Of a stretch of 64,000 nt of DNA, positions 36,666 to 45,303 are shown piece by piece (positions within the stretch are counted from its first letter, which is position 1; the number at the start of each line of letters is the position of its first letter). The DNA comes from Alloyangia mangrovi. Lineage in GTDB: Bacteria; Pseudomonadota; Alphaproteobacteria; Rhodobacterales; Rhodobacteraceae. The notes beneath the pieces are model-generated. The model was not told the origin of the DNA. It ran no database searches and worked only from the letters and a program-made list of their open reading frames with translations. A program made the translations under genes and the position numbers. Location of the stretch: assembly GCF_002300555.2 (NCBI RefSeq), contig NZ_NTHN02000025.1, forward strand, positions 1 to 64,000, read 5' to 3'.

Positions 36666-37955
36666 TCACGCCGTCGCCACAGCCAGCCCCTGATCGAGGT
36701 CGGCGATAATATCCGCGACATCCTCGATGCCAATCGAGATGCGCACCACATTCGGCGCCGCTCCGGCCTGCACCTGCTGCTCTTCGTCGAGCTGCCGGTG
36801 GGTCGTCGATGCCGGGTGGATGATCAGGCTGCGCGTATCACCGAGGTTGGCCACATGGCTGAACAGCTTCAGGCCGTCCACCAGCCTCACGCAGGCATCG
36901 TAGCCGCCCTTGATCGCCACGGTGAAGAGCGCGCCCGCGCCCTTGGGCACGATGCGCTGCGCCCGCTCATGCCAGGGAGAGGAAGGCAACCCAGCATAGG
37001 TCACCGCCTCGACGCGCGGATCCTTTTCGAGCCATTCCGCCACCGCCTGCGCGTTTTTCACATGTCGCTCCATGCGCAGGCCGAGGGTCTCGATCCCCAT
37101 CAGCGTGTAATGCGCGCCCTGCGGGTTCATCGTCATGCCGAGGTCGCGAAGCCCCACCGCGATGGAATGGAAGGTAAAGGCCATCGGCCCGAGCGCGGCA
37201 TGGAAGGTCAGCCCGTGATAGGCTGGCTCGGGCTGCGACAGTGACGGGAACTTGTCCGAGGCCGACCAGTCGAACTGCCCCGAGTCCACCACGATGCCGC
37301 CGGTGACCGTGCCATTGCCGGTCAGGTATTTGGTCGCCGAATGCACCACCAGCGTCGCGCCGTGCTCGATCGGTTTGCAGAGCCATGGCGTGGCCGTGGT
37401 GTTGTCGACGATCAGCGGAATCCCGGCCTCGTCCGCGATCTTCGCCATGGCACCAAGGTCGGTGACGTAGCCGCCGGGATTGGCGATGGTTTCGCAGAAA
37501 AGCGCGCGGGTGTTCTCGTCGATCGCCGCCTTCACCGCCTCCAGGTCGTCGGTATCGACAAATGTCGCGGACCAGCCGAAGCGACGGATCGTCTGGCTAA
37601 ACTGCGTGATGGTGCCGCCATAAAGCCGCGAGGACGAGACGATGTTGCAGCCCGGCGCCATCAGCGGGAAGAGCGCCATGATTTGCGCCGCGTGGCCCGA
37701 CGAGCAAGCGATGCCGCCCGCGCCGCCCTCGAGCGCGGTGACCCGGTTCGCCAGCGCCGAGACGGTGGGATTGGTCAGCCGCGAGTAGATGTAGCCGACC
37801 TCTTCGAGGTTGAAGAGCCGCGCCGCATGATCCGCATCGCGAAACACGTAAGATGTGCTCTGGTAGATCGGCACCTGCCGCGCGCCGGTTGCTGCGTCGG
37901 GCTCTGTGCCGGCGTGCACGGCGAGCGTGTCGAAGCCGGGGGTATTGCCTGTCAT
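36666..37955 (-). CDS. metY: O-acetylhomoserine sulfhydrylase
   Basis: This 429-residue PLP enzyme makes homocysteine from O-acetylhomoserine and sulfide (methionine biosynthesis by direct sulfhydrylation). Diagnostic segments are FDTLAVHAGTEPDAATGARQ, YSRLTNPTVSAL and the PLP lysine in VVHSATKYLTGNGTVTGG. The start at 37955 follows AGGAGGAGTAATTTC. Length matches the family. It is divergent from the molybdenum hydroxylase genes; the spacer of 225 bp should hold both promoters. Confidence 0.93.
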   Translation of the reverse strand: MTGNTPGFDTLAVHAGTEPDAATGARQVPIYQSTSYVFRDADHAARLFNLEEVGYIYSRLTNPTVSALANRVTALEGGAGGIACSSGHAAQIMALFPLMAPGCNIVSSSRLYGGTITQFSQTIRRFGWSATFVDTDDLEAVKAAIDENTRALFCETIANPGGYVTDLGAMAKIADEAGIPLIVDNTTATPWLCKPIEHGATLVVHSATKYLTGNGTVTGGIVVDSGQFDWSASDKFPSLSQPEPAYHGLTFHAALGPMAFTFHSIAVGLRDLGMTMNPQGAHYTLMGIETLGLRMERHVKNAQAVAEWLEKDPRVEAVTYAGLPSSPWHERAQRIVPKGAGALFTVAIKGGYDACVRLVDGLKLFSHVANLGDTRSLIIHPASTTHRQLDEEQQVQAGAAPNVVRISIGIEDVADIIADLDQGLAVATA

Positions 37956-38180
37956 GAAATTACTCCTCCTTACCTGACGGCACGTTAGGCAAGCTGGGCC
38001 GCCGCAGCAATGACCCGAAACGCGCGCCGCCGGAATCTGGTGCAGATATGGTCGAACGGCCCCGCGGGCGCGCGAAATGAGATTTGCAGGCCTTCCGACA
38101 TCGACACGGCGCATCGCGGCCCTACCTCCCCTGCACAAGCCACGCGCCAAGCTACGCATGCGCAGCCAGGGAGGTAAGCC

Positions 38181-38639
38181 ATGGTTTCGTTCGAACTCAA
38201 CGGGAAAGATGTGTCCGTGGACGTGCCCGAGGAGACGCCGCTCCTCTGGGTGCTGCGCGACGAGCTGCAGATGACGGGCACGAAATTCGGCTGCGGCATC
38301 GCCCAATGCGGCGCCTGCACGGTGATGCTGAACGGCATGACCCGGCGCTCCTGCGTGACCCCGGTCTCGATGGTCGAAGGCAGTTCCGTCACCACGATCG
38401 AGGGCATCGACGGCCCCGAGGCCGAGGCTGTGCAGGCGGCCTGGGAAGGGCTGGACGTGCCGCAGTGCGGCTGGTGCCAGTCGGGACAGGTGATGAGCGC
38501 CACCGCACTGCTGATGGAAATTCCCAAACCCAGCGACGAGGACATCGACAACGCGATGGCCGGCAACATCTGCCGCTGCGCCACCTACGTCCGCATCCGC
38601 AAGGCGATCCACGACGCCGCGGACAAGCTGGAGGGTTGA
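38181..38639 (+). CDS. Molybdenum hydroxylase small [2Fe-2S] subunit (isoquinoline 1-oxidoreductase type)
   Basis: This 152-residue subunit carries two [2Fe-2S] clusters: plant-type cysteines in [16 protein letters not shown] plus TRRSC, and the helical-domain set CGWCQSGQ with CRCATY. It transfers electrons from the Mo site of the next gene product. GGGAGGTAAGCC precedes the ATG. There is no FAD subunit gene, as in the isoquinoline oxidoreductase/aldehyde oxidase class that donates to a cytochrome. Confidence 0.9.
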   Translation: MVSFELNGKDVSVDVPEETPLLWVLRDELQMTGTKFGCGIAQCGACTVMLNGMTRRSCVTPVSMVEGSSVTTIEGIDGPEAEAVQAAWEGLDVPQCGWCQSGQVMSATALLMEIPKPSDEDIDNAMAGNICRCATYVRIRKAIHDAADKLEG

Positions 38640-38643
38640 GACG

Positions 38644-40818
38644 ATGACACAGGTGCTTTCCCGCCGCAGCTTCCTGGCCTCTTCCGCGGGGCTGGTGATC
38701 GGCATGACCCTGCCCCTCGCGGCCCGCGCCCAGTCCGGAGCGGCCGCGGCCTTCCAGTCCGGGGCGATCGACGAGGCAAGCTTCGCCCCCAATGCCTTTG
38801 TCCGCGTGGCCCCCGATGACACCGTCACGGTGATCATCAAACACATCGAGTTCGGCCAGGGCCCCTTCACCGGCCTCGCCACGCTCGTCGCCGAGGAGAT
38901 GGACGCCGACTGGGGCCAGATGCGCGCCGAGAACGCCCCGGCCAACGACGAGCTCTACAAGAACCTTGCCTTCGGCATGCAGGGCACCGGCGGGTCGACC
39001 GCCATGGCCAATTCCTACATGCAGATGCGCAAGGCCGGCGCCGCCGCCCGCGCCATGCTGGTGGCCGCCGCGGCCGAGGAATGGGGCGTGCCCGAAAGCG
39101 AGATCACCATCTCCAAGGGAGAGATCAGCCACGGCTCGGGCAAGAGCTCGGGCTTCGGCGCGCTGGCAGAGAAGGCCGCCGGGATGACCCCGCCCGAGGA
39201 CCCGCCGGTGAAATCGGTCGACCAGTTCGTCCTGATCGGGACCGACCTGCCCAAGCTCGACACCAGGGCCAAGTCCACGGGAACGGCGATCTTCACCATG
39301 GATGTGTACCGCGAGGGCATGTTGACCGTGGTCGTGGCGCACCCGCCGAAGTTCGGAGCGACCGTCGGGTCCTACGACGACAGCGCTGTGCTCGATGTCC
39401 CCGGCGTGCAGGCGGTCCGGCAGATCCCGCAGGGGGTCGCGGTCTATGCGACCTCGACCCATGCCGCGCTCAAAGGCCGCGAGGCGCTGAAAGTCGAGTG
39501 GGACGACAGCGCTGCCGAAAAGCGCAGCTCCGCCGCGATCTTCGAGGCCTTCTCGAAGGCCGCGTCCGAAGGCGGCAAGGACGCCGAGGTGCTCGGCGAC
39601 GGGGCGGCGGGCATCGATGGTGCGGCGCAGGTGATCGAGGCCGAATTCCGCTTTCCCTACCTCGCCCACGCGCCGATGGAGCCGCTCGATGGTGTCATCG
39701 AGGTCCGCGAGGACGGCGCCGAGGTCTGGATGGGTTCGCAGTTCCCCGCGCTCGACAAGCCGACCATCGTGCAGACGCTCGGCCTCTCGCCCGAAAGCGT
39801 GCAGCTCAACGTGATGCTTGCGGGCGGCAGCTTCGGTCGTCGCGCGCAGGACACCGCGCATTTTGCGGGCGAACTGGCCGAGGTGGCCAAGGCCGCCGGG
39901 GCCCCCGGCAGCTTCAAGCTGGTCTGGACACGCGAAGACGATCTGCACGGCGGCTACTACCGCCCGCTCACCGTCCACAAGATGCGCGCCGGACTCGACG
40001 CCGACGGCAAGCTGACCGGATGGGAAGACGTGGTCGCCAACCAGTCGATCATGGCCGGCGGGCCGATGGCGCAGATGATGCAGGACGGGATGGACCCGAC
40101 CTCCTACGAGGGTTCGACCAAGATGCCCTATGAGCTCGGCAATCTGCGCGTCGGCTGGGCAGCGCAGGAAAGCCCCGTTTCGGTGCTCTGGTGGCGCTCG
40201 GTCGGGCACACGCACACCGGCTATGCCACCGAGGTGTTCCTCGACATGGTGCTCGAGGCACAGGGCAAGGACCCGGTGCAGGGGCGGCTTGATCTCATCC
40301 GCGAGGATGCGGCGCGCGACCGCGGCGTGCTCGAGAAAGTCGCCGAGATGGCGGGCTGGGACGGCACAAAGGTCAAGGGCGACAGGGCCTATGGCGTTGC
40401 CGTGCACGAGAGCTTCGAGACCTACGTGGCGCAGATCGCCGAAGTGTCGGACGCGGGAGGATACCCGAAGGTGCACCGCGTCTGGTGCGCTGTCGACTGC
40501 GGTGTCGCGGTGAATCCCAACGTGATCCGCGCGCAGATGGAGGGCGGCATCGGCTTCGGCCTCGGCAGCGTGCTCTTCGACGAGATCACCCTCGGCGAGG
40601 GCGGCGTGGTCCAGCAGGCGAACTTTGACAGCTACCGCATGCTGCGCATTCACGAAATGCCCGAGGTGATGGTCGAGATCATCGCCTCGGATGCCGACCC
40701 CACAGGCGTCGGGGAGCCGGGGGTGCCGCCCATCGGTCCCGCCGTCGCCAACGCCTGGCGGGCGCTGACCGGCGAAGCGGTCACCGAGCTGCCTTTCCTC
40801 ACCACCATGGAGGCCTGA
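38644..40818 (+). CDS. Molybdenum hydroxylase large subunit (IorB-like), Tat-exported
   Basis: This 724-residue molybdopterin-cytosine-dinucleotide enzyme begins with a twin-arginine signal (SRRSFLASSAGLVIGMTLPL), so the complex is periplasmic. The Mo-pterin and active-site motifs include GGSFGRRAQDTAHFAGE and the catalytic Glu region GVGEPGVPPIGPAVANAW. It hydroxylates an N-heterocycle or oxidises an aldehyde; the substrate cannot be read from sequence. It follows the small subunit by 4 bp and precedes a diheme cytochrome c, its probable electron acceptor. Confidence 0.9.
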   Translation: MTQVLSRRSFLASSAGLVIGMTLPLAARAQSGAAAAFQSGAIDEASFAPNAFVRVAPDDTVTVIIKHIEFGQGPFTGLATLVAEEMDADWGQMRAENAPANDELYKNLAFGMQGTGGSTAMANSYMQMRKAGAAARAMLVAAAAEEWGVPESEITISKGEISHGSGKSSGFGALAEKAAGMTPPEDPPVKSVDQFVLIGTDLPKLDTRAKSTGTAIFTMDVYREGMLTVVVAHPPKFGATVGSYDDSAVLDVPGVQAVRQIPQGVAVYATSTHAALKGREALKVEWDDSAAEKRSSAAIFEAFSKAASEGGKDAEVLGDGAAGIDGAAQVIEAEFRFPYLAHAPMEPLDGVIEVREDGAEVWMGSQFPALDKPTIVQTLGLSPESVQLNVMLAGGSFGRRAQDTAHFAGELAEVAKAAGAPGSFKLVWTREDDLHGGYYRPLTVHKMRAGLDADGKLTGWEDVVANQSIMAGGPMAQMMQDGMDPTSYEGSTKMPYELGNLRVGWAAQESPVSVLWWRSVGHTHTGYATEVFLDMVLEAQGKDPVQGRLDLIREDAARDRGVLEKVAEMAGWDGTKVKGDRAYGVAVHESFETYVAQIAEVSDAGGYPKVHRVWCAVDCGVAVNPNVIRAQMEGGIGFGLGSVLFDEITLGEGGVVQQANFDSYRMLRIHEMPEVMVEIIASDADPTGVGEPGVPPIGPAVANAWRALTGEAVTELPFLTTMEA

Positions 40819-40821
40819 GCC

Positions 40822-41439
40822 ATGCGCAAGACGATCCTGATGGCGGCGCTGCTCGGCGCCGCGCCCACCCTCCTTGCCCTGCCCTCTCTTGCCGAGACGG
40901 TCAAAGGACTGCGCACCGTGGACGAGTTCGACGGCATCGAGAACGAAACCGAGCGCTCGGTTGCGCTCTTCACCGAGATGATGGCGGTGATCGAGCACCC
41001 GCGCTGCCTCAATTGCCACCCCGTCGGCGACAGCCCGCGGCAGGGCATGGACATGCATCCGCATGTGCCGCCGGTGGTGCGAGGGGATGCCGATTTCGGC
41101 GCGCCGGGGATGCGCTGCAACACTTGCCACGGTGAAGAAAACTTCACCTTCGTCACCAAGGAGGGATCAATTCCCGGCCATTCTCCGTGGCAGCTCGCCC
41201 CGATCGAGATGGGCTGGGTTGGCAAGAGCGCGGCGGAAATCTGCGCACAACTCAAGGACCCGGAGCGCAACGGCGGGCGCAGCATGGAGGACCTGCACGA
41301 GCACAACGCCACGGACGGGCTCGTTGGTTGGGGCTGGGACCCGGGCGAGGGCCGCGAGCCCGCCCCCGGCACGCAGGAGGTCTTCGGCCAGCTTACGAAA
41401 GCTTGGATCGAGACCGGCTCGGCCTGCCCTGATAGCTGA
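40822..41439 (+). CDS. Periplasmic diheme cytochrome c of the molybdenum hydroxylase operon
   Basis: This 205-residue protein has a signal peptide (MRKTILMAALLGAAPTLLAL..., cleavage near SLA-ETV) and two CXXCH heme sites, CLNCH and CNTCH. It starts 3 bp after the large subunit, with GGAGG inside the end of that gene as ribosome site. It should carry electrons from the Tat-exported hydroxylase to the respiratory chain. Confidence 0.88.
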   Translation: MRKTILMAALLGAAPTLLALPSLAETVKGLRTVDEFDGIENETERSVALFTEMMAVIEHPRCLNCHPVGDSPRQGMDMHPHVPPVVRGDADFGAPGMRCNTCHGEENFTFVTKEGSIPGHSPWQLAPIEMGWVGKSAAEICAQLKDPERNGGRSMEDLHEHNATDGLVGWGWDPGEGREPAPGTQEVFGQLTKAWIETGSACPDS

Positions 41440-41959
41440 TCTTTTCGACATCATGGCTTCATGGCAAGTCCGATCAGGCACCGCCGCAAGGGGATTAAGG
41501 AGTGGGCCACCTTTGATCAACGCCGTTGAAATACGGCAGACCCTACCCAATCGGAGTGGGCAGCCTGCCGGTCGGACGCTGCCTGATCGAAGGCATGTGC
41601 ATGACGCCGCATCTCAGATGGAGGGGTCATGCTGGGCGAGGTTCCTGGCATCGACGCACGCCCGCGCTGGGGTGCCGACCAGAAGCCGAAGATCGCGCCG
41701 CCGGCTGGCGCTCACGGCGCGGCGTTGACCCAGATGGCCAGGCGCGATGAGAGCCCCCCTAGAGCCAGTTCCCGAGCTCCTGATCCGTGGCACCCATCGG
41801 GTGGGTACGCCCGCCTCGGAGCCGAAGTCGCGATCAATCGCGCGCACTCACGGCGCCTGCCTTTAATCTCGGCCTCTCTCGCCTAGATAACTTTCACCGA
41901 TCAACTATTCCGACGAGAGCCATGTCCAATCCGCGCCAGCTTCCGAGGGGAGCACAGCC
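41440..41959. other. Gene-free stretch of about 520 bp
   Basis: Open frames in both directions are short and of chance composition. There is no recognisable gene, RNA or repeat. The last part, with GAGGGGAGCACAGCC before 41960, is the leader of the PAP2-like gene. Slightly less GC-rich than the flanking genes around 41880-41920, consistent with a promoter. Confidence 0.4.
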
Positions 41960-42976
41960 ATGATCCCCGCTCTGGCCCTCTTTGCGTTCAGCGTCGGTTA
42001 CGCGCTCTTTTCGTTCCTGATCGCGGTGACGTTTCGCGACGAGGTCATCGCCGATGTTCTCGGGACCGTGACATCAGAGCCGGATGTCTCGCTCTGGTAT
42101 CTGGGGGTGATCGCCCTTGCGCTGGCGTTCTGGGCGCTGCGGGCTGAGACCCGGCGCGGCATGAGCCGCGGTAGGGCCTCCGCCAATGTGGCGCTGGTCT
42201 TCGGCGCGATCCTCGCCCTGCACCTCGGCTTCACCTTGTTCAAGACCACGATGCCGCAGATCGTGCCCTATTACGCCGATCCCTACCTCGCGCGCTTCGA
42301 TGCCTGGCTGCATGGCAACGCGGACCCTTGGGCGATTATCAACCGGCTCTTCGGCCCCAGCGTCATGCTGAGCCTAACCCCGCTCTACCACGGACCCTGG
42401 CTGATCGCGGCTTTCCTGTTCCCGGTCATCCTCGTGGCCTGCGACCATGATCACACTCGGGTAAAACGCTACCTCGTGCTCTATTGCGCAAGCTGGATCG
42501 TCATTGGCAACATGATCGCCCTCGGCGGCATGTCCGTAGGGCCGGTGTTCTATGACCGTCTCTATGACAGCAACCGCTTTGCCATGCTGACCTGGACGCT
42601 GCGCTATGCAGGGGTGGACGGCTCCACGATGGGGGCGCTGCAGGACTATCTGTGGGAGATGTATTCGGCGGGGCGCGAAAGCTTCGGCACCGGGATATCT
42701 GCCTTTGCCTCGGTGCACGTGTCGGTCGCCACGGTGGTCGCGCTCTATTGCGGCGAGCGTTCGGCGCTGCTGGCCTTTCCGGCAGCACTGTTCTGCGCGA
42801 TCATCCTGCTGATCTCGATCTGGAGCGGCTATCACTACGCCGTGGATGGGTACTTCTCGATCGGCGTCATGGCGCTGCTCTGGGCCTATCTGCGCAGGCG
42901 CATGGAGCCCGAGGCGGGAACAGCCGCGCTCCGCGGTGGCGCGCTGGGGGGCCTGCAGAGGATGCGCAAAGACTGA
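41960..42976 (+). CDS. PAP2-superfamily-like integral membrane protein
   Basis: This 338-residue membrane protein has about six helices. The C-terminal half contains ISAFASVHVSVATVVALYCG and SGYHYAVDGYFSIG, matching the SxxH and HxxxD core of the PAP2 superfamily as found in inositol phosphotransferase-like (PAP2_3) members. A role in phospholipid or lipid-linked phosphate transfer at the outer face of the inner membrane is likely, but the substrate is unknown. It stands alone, with a convergent cytochrome operon to the right. A G6 run at 42946-42951 is in frame and intact. Confidence 0.75.
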   Translation: MIPALALFAFSVGYALFSFLIAVTFRDEVIADVLGTVTSEPDVSLWYLGVIALALAFWALRAETRRGMSRGRASANVALVFGAILALHLGFTLFKTTMPQIVPYYADPYLARFDAWLHGNADPWAIINRLFGPSVMLSLTPLYHGPWLIAAFLFPVILVACDHDHTRVKRYLVLYCASWIVIGNMIALGGMSVGPVFYDRLYDSNRFAMLTWTLRYAGVDGSTMGALQDYLWEMYSAGRESFGTGISAFASVHVSVATVVALYCGERSALLAFPAALFCAIILLISIWSGYHYAVDGYFSIGVMALLWAYLRRRMEPEAGTAALRGGALGGLQRMRKD

Positions 42977-43215
42977 CGCAGAGACCAAGGCCGAGACCCC
43001 ATGTTGGCGCAAGGGCAGACAAATTTCCGGCACCCTGGCCAGGCCTCGACTGTAACCTGCCGATGGATATCGCGGATCAGGACGTCGCATCCCGACGCGC
43101 TTAGATTGCGGCCGCGATAGATTTCATCGTCGAGACAGAAAATGCCGTTCCTCCGGCCGCATCAGGCTGGGGTGTTGTCGATGCCGATAGGCCCGGTCGA
43201 AGGGTGTTGTGCGGT

Positions 43216-44326
43216 TCAGTCCGCCGCGGCCACGGGCCCGCGCGTTGCGTAATAGGCGGCAAGATCGGCGATATCCGCATCCGTGAGATTCCGCGCGGCC
43301 GCCTGCATGAGGTGGGCTCGGGGGGGTGTCGGGCGCAGGACCGTCCCGGTAGAGATGTAGCCAGTTGACAAGCCAATAGCCGTCCTGCCCCGCGATCCGC
43401 GGGGTGTCGTCCCGCTTCGGCGAGACCCCGTCGGTGCCCCCCTCGTGGCAAGCGGCGCAACTGGCGATGTCTTCGTGCTCGTCGCCGCGCTGCGCCAGTT
43501 CGCGGCCCCGCTCGGCATCTCCGAAGGGCAGCGCTTGGCCTTGCCAGGCCCCGTCCATGCCCGCGAAGCGTCCGGCGATCGCGGCACGCATCTCCGCGCC
43601 GAGAGGCGCGGCCAGCGGTTCCATGAACCCGCTCTCGCGGTGCCCCGTGGCATAGGCCTCCAGCACCGCCTCCAGCCAGGCCTCTGACTGCCCCGCCAGT
43701 TTCGGCGCCGTGCCGTCGCGGCCCAGCCCGTCCTCGCCGTGGCAGCGCGCGCAGGCCAGCTCTTGCGGGATGGCGCCGGGCAGACCGCCGAAGCGCACGC
43801 CTTCACTGTCATAGCCTCCGGCCCGGCCAAAGGCGGCCTCCTCATAGGCCGCGCGGTCGAAGCTGTCGTAGTGCGACAGGAAGGCCGCCACTGCCCAAGG
43901 CTCGTCGTCGCGGCCCTCACCGGGCCAGCTCGGCATCCCGGTGTACTTGAAGCCGTGGCGGGCGATCCACCAGAACTCGCTGGGCTCGAAGTCCCTGGAC
44001 GTGAGCATCGGCGGCTCGGGCCTCATGCCTTTCACCACCGGATTGCGCGCAATCCCCGGCGCGCCGTGGCAGGTCTGGCAACCGGTGGCGAAATGTCCCG
44101 CGCCGAGGCGGATCAGCGCAGGGTCCTCGAGGTCGACGTGGCGCGGCACCTCCACCCGGTTCGCCCGCACCCGCACCGCATTGCGCAGGTATTGGTGCAG
44201 CGTCTCGCCCACGCCCGGGAGATGCGGCACCGAGGCGGCAATATTGTAAGGCGCGAACCAGAAGAACGCGGCCCCGCCCATGGCCAGCACACCGATGCTG
44301 CCAAGTATCCAGCGTTTCAGCCTCAT
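43216..44326 (-). pseudogene. Membrane-anchored triheme cytochrome c, frameshifted at a C7 tract
   Basis: The gene encodes a roughly 369-residue protein with an N-terminal anchor (RWILGSIGVLAMGGAAFFWF) and three CXXCH sites: CQTCH, CARCH and CAACH. On the coding strand a C7 run (plus-strand G7 at 43320-43326) disrupts the frame about 35 codons before the end. With six bases it reads PDTPRAHLMQAAARNLTDAD and ends at 43216. Length is 3n+1. The heme sites all lie before the lesion. It is the last gene of the oxidase operon, overlapping the CtaG-like gene by 4 bp, and is probably an electron donor or accessory cytochrome to that oxidase. Confidence 0.85.
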
Positions 44327-44902
44327 GCCTGCGCCTCCTTGAGGTCCAGCGCCTGGCCAAGGCGGCGCAGCGCCGCGACGAGGTAGATCGCGCCCCCCCG
44401 CCCCGGCCATCAGCGCCCCGGCGACCTGTTGCTCCTGTAGCGCCGAAAGGCCAAGATGCCCCGCGCAGATGTCGCCATAGAGCGTGCGTGGCGCGAGTCC
44501 GATGAGCGCCCCGAGCAGCGTCATGTGCATCGTCGTCGCCAGCAGCACCACCGCGCCGCCGAAGCCCCCCGCCGCGCGCACCGAAGCCCAGAGCAGCATC
44601 CCGGCGGCAAGGAAACTGCCCTGCTCCAGAACGAGGCCCGTGAAGCTCAGTCGCGCCCAGACATGCAGTGCCGGCAGGTGCCAGACCCAGACCACCAGCA
44701 TCTCGGCCACCGCGCCCAGCACCAACGCCATCGCCCCCGAGGGCAGCCGCAGCGCCGGGGCCCAGAGCGCGGGCACCACCGCCGTCACGCCCAGGTGCAG
44801 CACCATGTGCAGCACCATCGAGCCCGCCGCCAGCCCGGGAAGCGGCCCGAGCCAGAGTACCGCCAGCACTGCCAGCGCAAGAAGGCGGCGCGGGCTCAGC
44901 AT
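44323..44902 (-). pseudogene. CtaG-like cytochrome oxidase assembly membrane protein, frameshifted at a G7 tract
   Basis: The gene encodes a roughly 192-residue membrane protein (LLALAVLAVLWLGPLPGLAA start, His-rich SMVLHMVLHLG) of the caa3_CtaG assembly family. A C7 run on the plus strand (44393-44399) shifts the frame 23 codons before the end. With six bases the tail reads GGAIYLVAALRRLGQALDLK and stops at 44323-44325, overlapping the next ATG by 4 bp. Length is 3n+1. The neighbouring oxidase genes support an assembly role. Confidence 0.82.
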
Positions 44903-45303
44903 TCGCCCAGCACCATGCCGGGGATCACGGTGAACAGGATCGCCACCGCCGAGAGCACGCAGAGCAGCAGTGCCACATGCCCGACGAAGCGATCCCGTGC
45001 GCGCTCGGAGCTTTCGGTGATCTCTTCGATAATGACGAAGACGCCGCCGTAGCGCCGGATCGCCAGCACGGCCAGACCGATAATCGCGGCGATGCAGAGC
45101 GCGCCGAGCCCGGCGATGATCCAGCGTGGCTCCATCAGCGTCGTGCCACGCCCGAGCTTGGCGCACCAGATCGCCGCCACCCAGTAGCTGAGCAGGAAAT
45201 GCGCCGCCCAGATCGAGGGCGCGGCGACGAGGATCCAGACCGAGCCCTGGTCGATCACGCGCGGCGCATCGCCGGGCGGAACCGTCTTGTTGCGCGGCGC
45301 CAT
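44896..45303 (-). CDS. Small oxidase-associated membrane protein
   Basis: This 135-residue protein has three hydrophobic helices (SVWILVAAPSIWAAHFLLSY, WIIAGLGALCIAAIIGLAVL and HVALLLCVLSAVAILFTVIP). It starts at 45303 overlapping the oxidase subunit stop by one base (TGATG) and ends 7 bp inside the CtaG-like gene. Its position suggests a small subunit or assembly factor of the oxidase. No named family recognised. Confidence 0.72.
   Translation of the reverse strand: MAPRNKTVPPGDAPRVIDQGSVWILVAAPSIWAAHFLLSYWVAAIWCAKLGRGTTLMEPRWIIAGLGALCIAAIIGLAVLAIRRYGGVFVIIEEITESSERARDRFVGHVALLLCVLSAVAILFTVIPGMVLGEC

Noticed and set aside
38389-41130. Long minus-strand open frame (about 913 codons) opposite the molybdenum hydroxylase genes
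   Set aside because: The plus-strand genes have cofactor motifs, signal sequences and ribosome sites; the antisense frame has none.
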